Source: Thermoanaerobaculia bacterium
GTDB taxonomy: Bacteria; Acidobacteriota; Thermoanaerobaculia; Multivoradales; UBA5704
Direction: 5' to 3'
DNA length: 5,743 nucleotides
NCBI GenBank assembly: GCA_025937035.1
Contig: JAICSG010000294.1
Location: 1 to 5,743, forward strand
Both the position numbers and the translations under genes were made by a program. The notes under the pieces are model-generated. The model made no database searches and was not told the DNA's origin. It worked only from the letters and a program-made list of their open reading frames with translations. Position 1 is the stretch's first letter. Every line of letters starts with the position of its first letter. Of this stretch, positions 4,881-5,743 are shown piece by piece.

Positions 4881-5743
4881 TCAAAACTCCATCAGCTCCC
4901 GCGCCGCCTTGACCACCTTCCCCTTGTCCGGCAGCAGCACCTTCTCCAGATTCTTGGCGTACGGCACCGGCCGGTCCGGATAGGTGACGCGGCGGATGGG
5001 GGCGTCGAGCCAGGGGAAGGCGGCGTCGGCGAGGCGGGCGGCCACCTCGGCTCCGAAGCCCGCGGTCTGCTGCGCCTCGTGGACGATCAAAGCCCGGCCC
5101 GTCCGTTTGACCGAGGCGAGCACCGTCTCCTCATCGTAAGGAACGAGCGTGCGGAGGTCGACCACCTCGGCCTCGATCCCTGACTTCGAAAGCTCGTCCG
5201 CGGCCTCCAGCGAGGTCCAGGTCGAGGCGCCGTAGCCGATCAGGGTCAGGTGCTTGCCGGGGCGCATCACCCGCGCCTCGCCCAGCCGGGCCACGGCGTC
5301 GCCGTCCGGCAGCACGCTCTTGATCCGGCGGTAGAGGAACTTGTGCTCGAAGAGCATCACCGGGTTGGGATCGCGGATCGCCGCCTTGAGCAGGCCCATG
5401 GCGTCGGCCGCCGTGGCCGGGCAGACGACCTTGATGCCGGCGGTGTGCGCGAACCACCCTTCCGGGTTCTGGGAGTGGAAGGGGCCGGCCCCCACGCCGC
5501 CGCCGGTGGGGAGGCGGACCACGATCGGACAGGGGACCTGCCAGCGGTAGTAGAGCTTGGCCGCCACGTTCACGAGCTGGTTGAAGCCGCAGGAGATGAA
5601 GTCGCCGAACTGCATCTCCACCACCGGCCGGTAGCCGAGGAGCGCCGCGCCGATGGCGATGCCGATGGTGCCGCTCTCGGCGATCGGGGTGTCGAGCACC
5701 CGGTGGGGCCAGCGGGAGTGCAGCCCCTTGGTGGTGCGGAAGG
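4881..5743 (-). CDS. 2-oxoacid dehydrogenase E1 component, beta subunit (5' end outside window)
   Basis: The 286 visible C-terminal residues belong to the beta subunit of a thiamine-diphosphate-dependent alpha2-beta2 E1, which decarboxylates pyruvate, branched-chain 2-oxoacids or acetoin and passes the acyl group to E2. The frame is open to the window edge, reading FRTTKGLHSRWPHRV before LDTPIAESG. The GTG at 5699 is therefore an internal codon and about 40 N-terminal residues are missing. Visible features are the DTPIAE glutamate that activates ThDP (fragment residue 22), GDFISCGFNQLVN (47-59), the GAGPFHSQNPEGWFAH loop with the conserved His (about 84-99), AAIRDPNPVMLFEHKFLYRR (120-139), and a transketolase C-terminal domain (about 160-286) with DLRTLVPYDEE and YAKNLEKVLLPD. 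The FEHKFLYR version resembles branched-chain/acetoin types as much as PdhB, so the substrate is left open. E1-alpha is probably upstream, off the window. Confidence 0.93.
   Translation of the reverse strand, partial: FRTTKGLHSRWPHRVLDTPIAESGTIGIAIGAALLGYRPVVEMQFGDFISCGFNQLVNVAAKLYYRWQVPCPIVVRLPTGGGVGAGPFHSQNPEGWFAHTAGIKVVCPATAADAMGLLKAAIRDPNPVMLFEHKFLYRRIKSVLPDGDAVARLGEARVMRPGKHLTLIGYGASTWTSLEAADELSKSGIEAEVVDLRTLVPYDEETVLASVKRTGRALIVHEAQQTAGFGAEVAARLADAAFPWLDAPIRRVTYPDRPVPYAKNLEKVLLPDKGKVVKAARELMEF

Noticed and set aside
1..5743. CRISPR arrays, tRNA or rRNA genes, riboswitches
   Set aside because: No regularly spaced direct repeats, no tRNA-like arm pattern and no conserved rRNA segments were seen. 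Intergenic gaps are all about 110 bp or shorter.

Overview
This is a GC-rich bacterial chromosomal segment, about 70% GC in the coding parts. It holds five protein-coding genes and one small transposase element. Strong G/C third-position bias, an ECF sigma/anti-sigma operon and a 2-oxoacid dehydrogenase E1-beta of the separate-subunit type fit an uncultured high-GC Gram-negative lineage such as Acidobacteriota, a deltaproteobacterial-type group or a relative. The sequence alone does not fix the phylum.

Layout. A complete tex gene, for the transcription accessory / RNA-binding protein, runs leftward over positions 4-2352. A 108-bp divergent intergenic region separates it from a rightward three-gene operon (2461-4209). 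That operon encodes an ECF sigma factor, a single-pass membrane anti-sigma factor overlapping it by 19 bp, and an exported PDZ-domain protein with a C-terminal coiled coil. The intergenic region carries a GGAAC-N17-GTT match to ECF-type promoters. Its -35 half lies inside the loop of a perfect 9-bp inverted repeat, which suggests autoregulation and possibly a further operator.

Next comes a 607-bp element (4244-4850). A leftward REP-associated tyrosine transposase (RAYT, HUH/Y1 family) is bounded by two perfect 30-bp copies of a GTAG-headed REP hairpin in inverted orientation. The insert is visibly less GC-rich than its flanks (about 50% in one 60-base stretch I counted, against about 73% in one flanking stretch). 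At the right edge lies the 3' part of a leftward gene for the beta subunit of a pyruvate/branched-chain/acetoin-type dehydrogenase E1 component; its 5' end is outside the window.

How the genes work together. The sigma factor, its membrane anti-sigma and the exported PDZ protein form a likely envelope-sensing module. The anti-sigma would hold the sigma factor at the membrane, and the PDZ protein would act as periplasmic sensor or partner. The anti-sigma has no cysteine, so no ZAS-type zinc motif, and it ends in -ETF, a possible PDZ ligand. Tex and E1-beta are ordinary housekeeping genes with no obvious functional link to the module. The most notable items are the compact RAYT-REP unit and the sigma/anti-sigma/PDZ operon with its promoter architecture.
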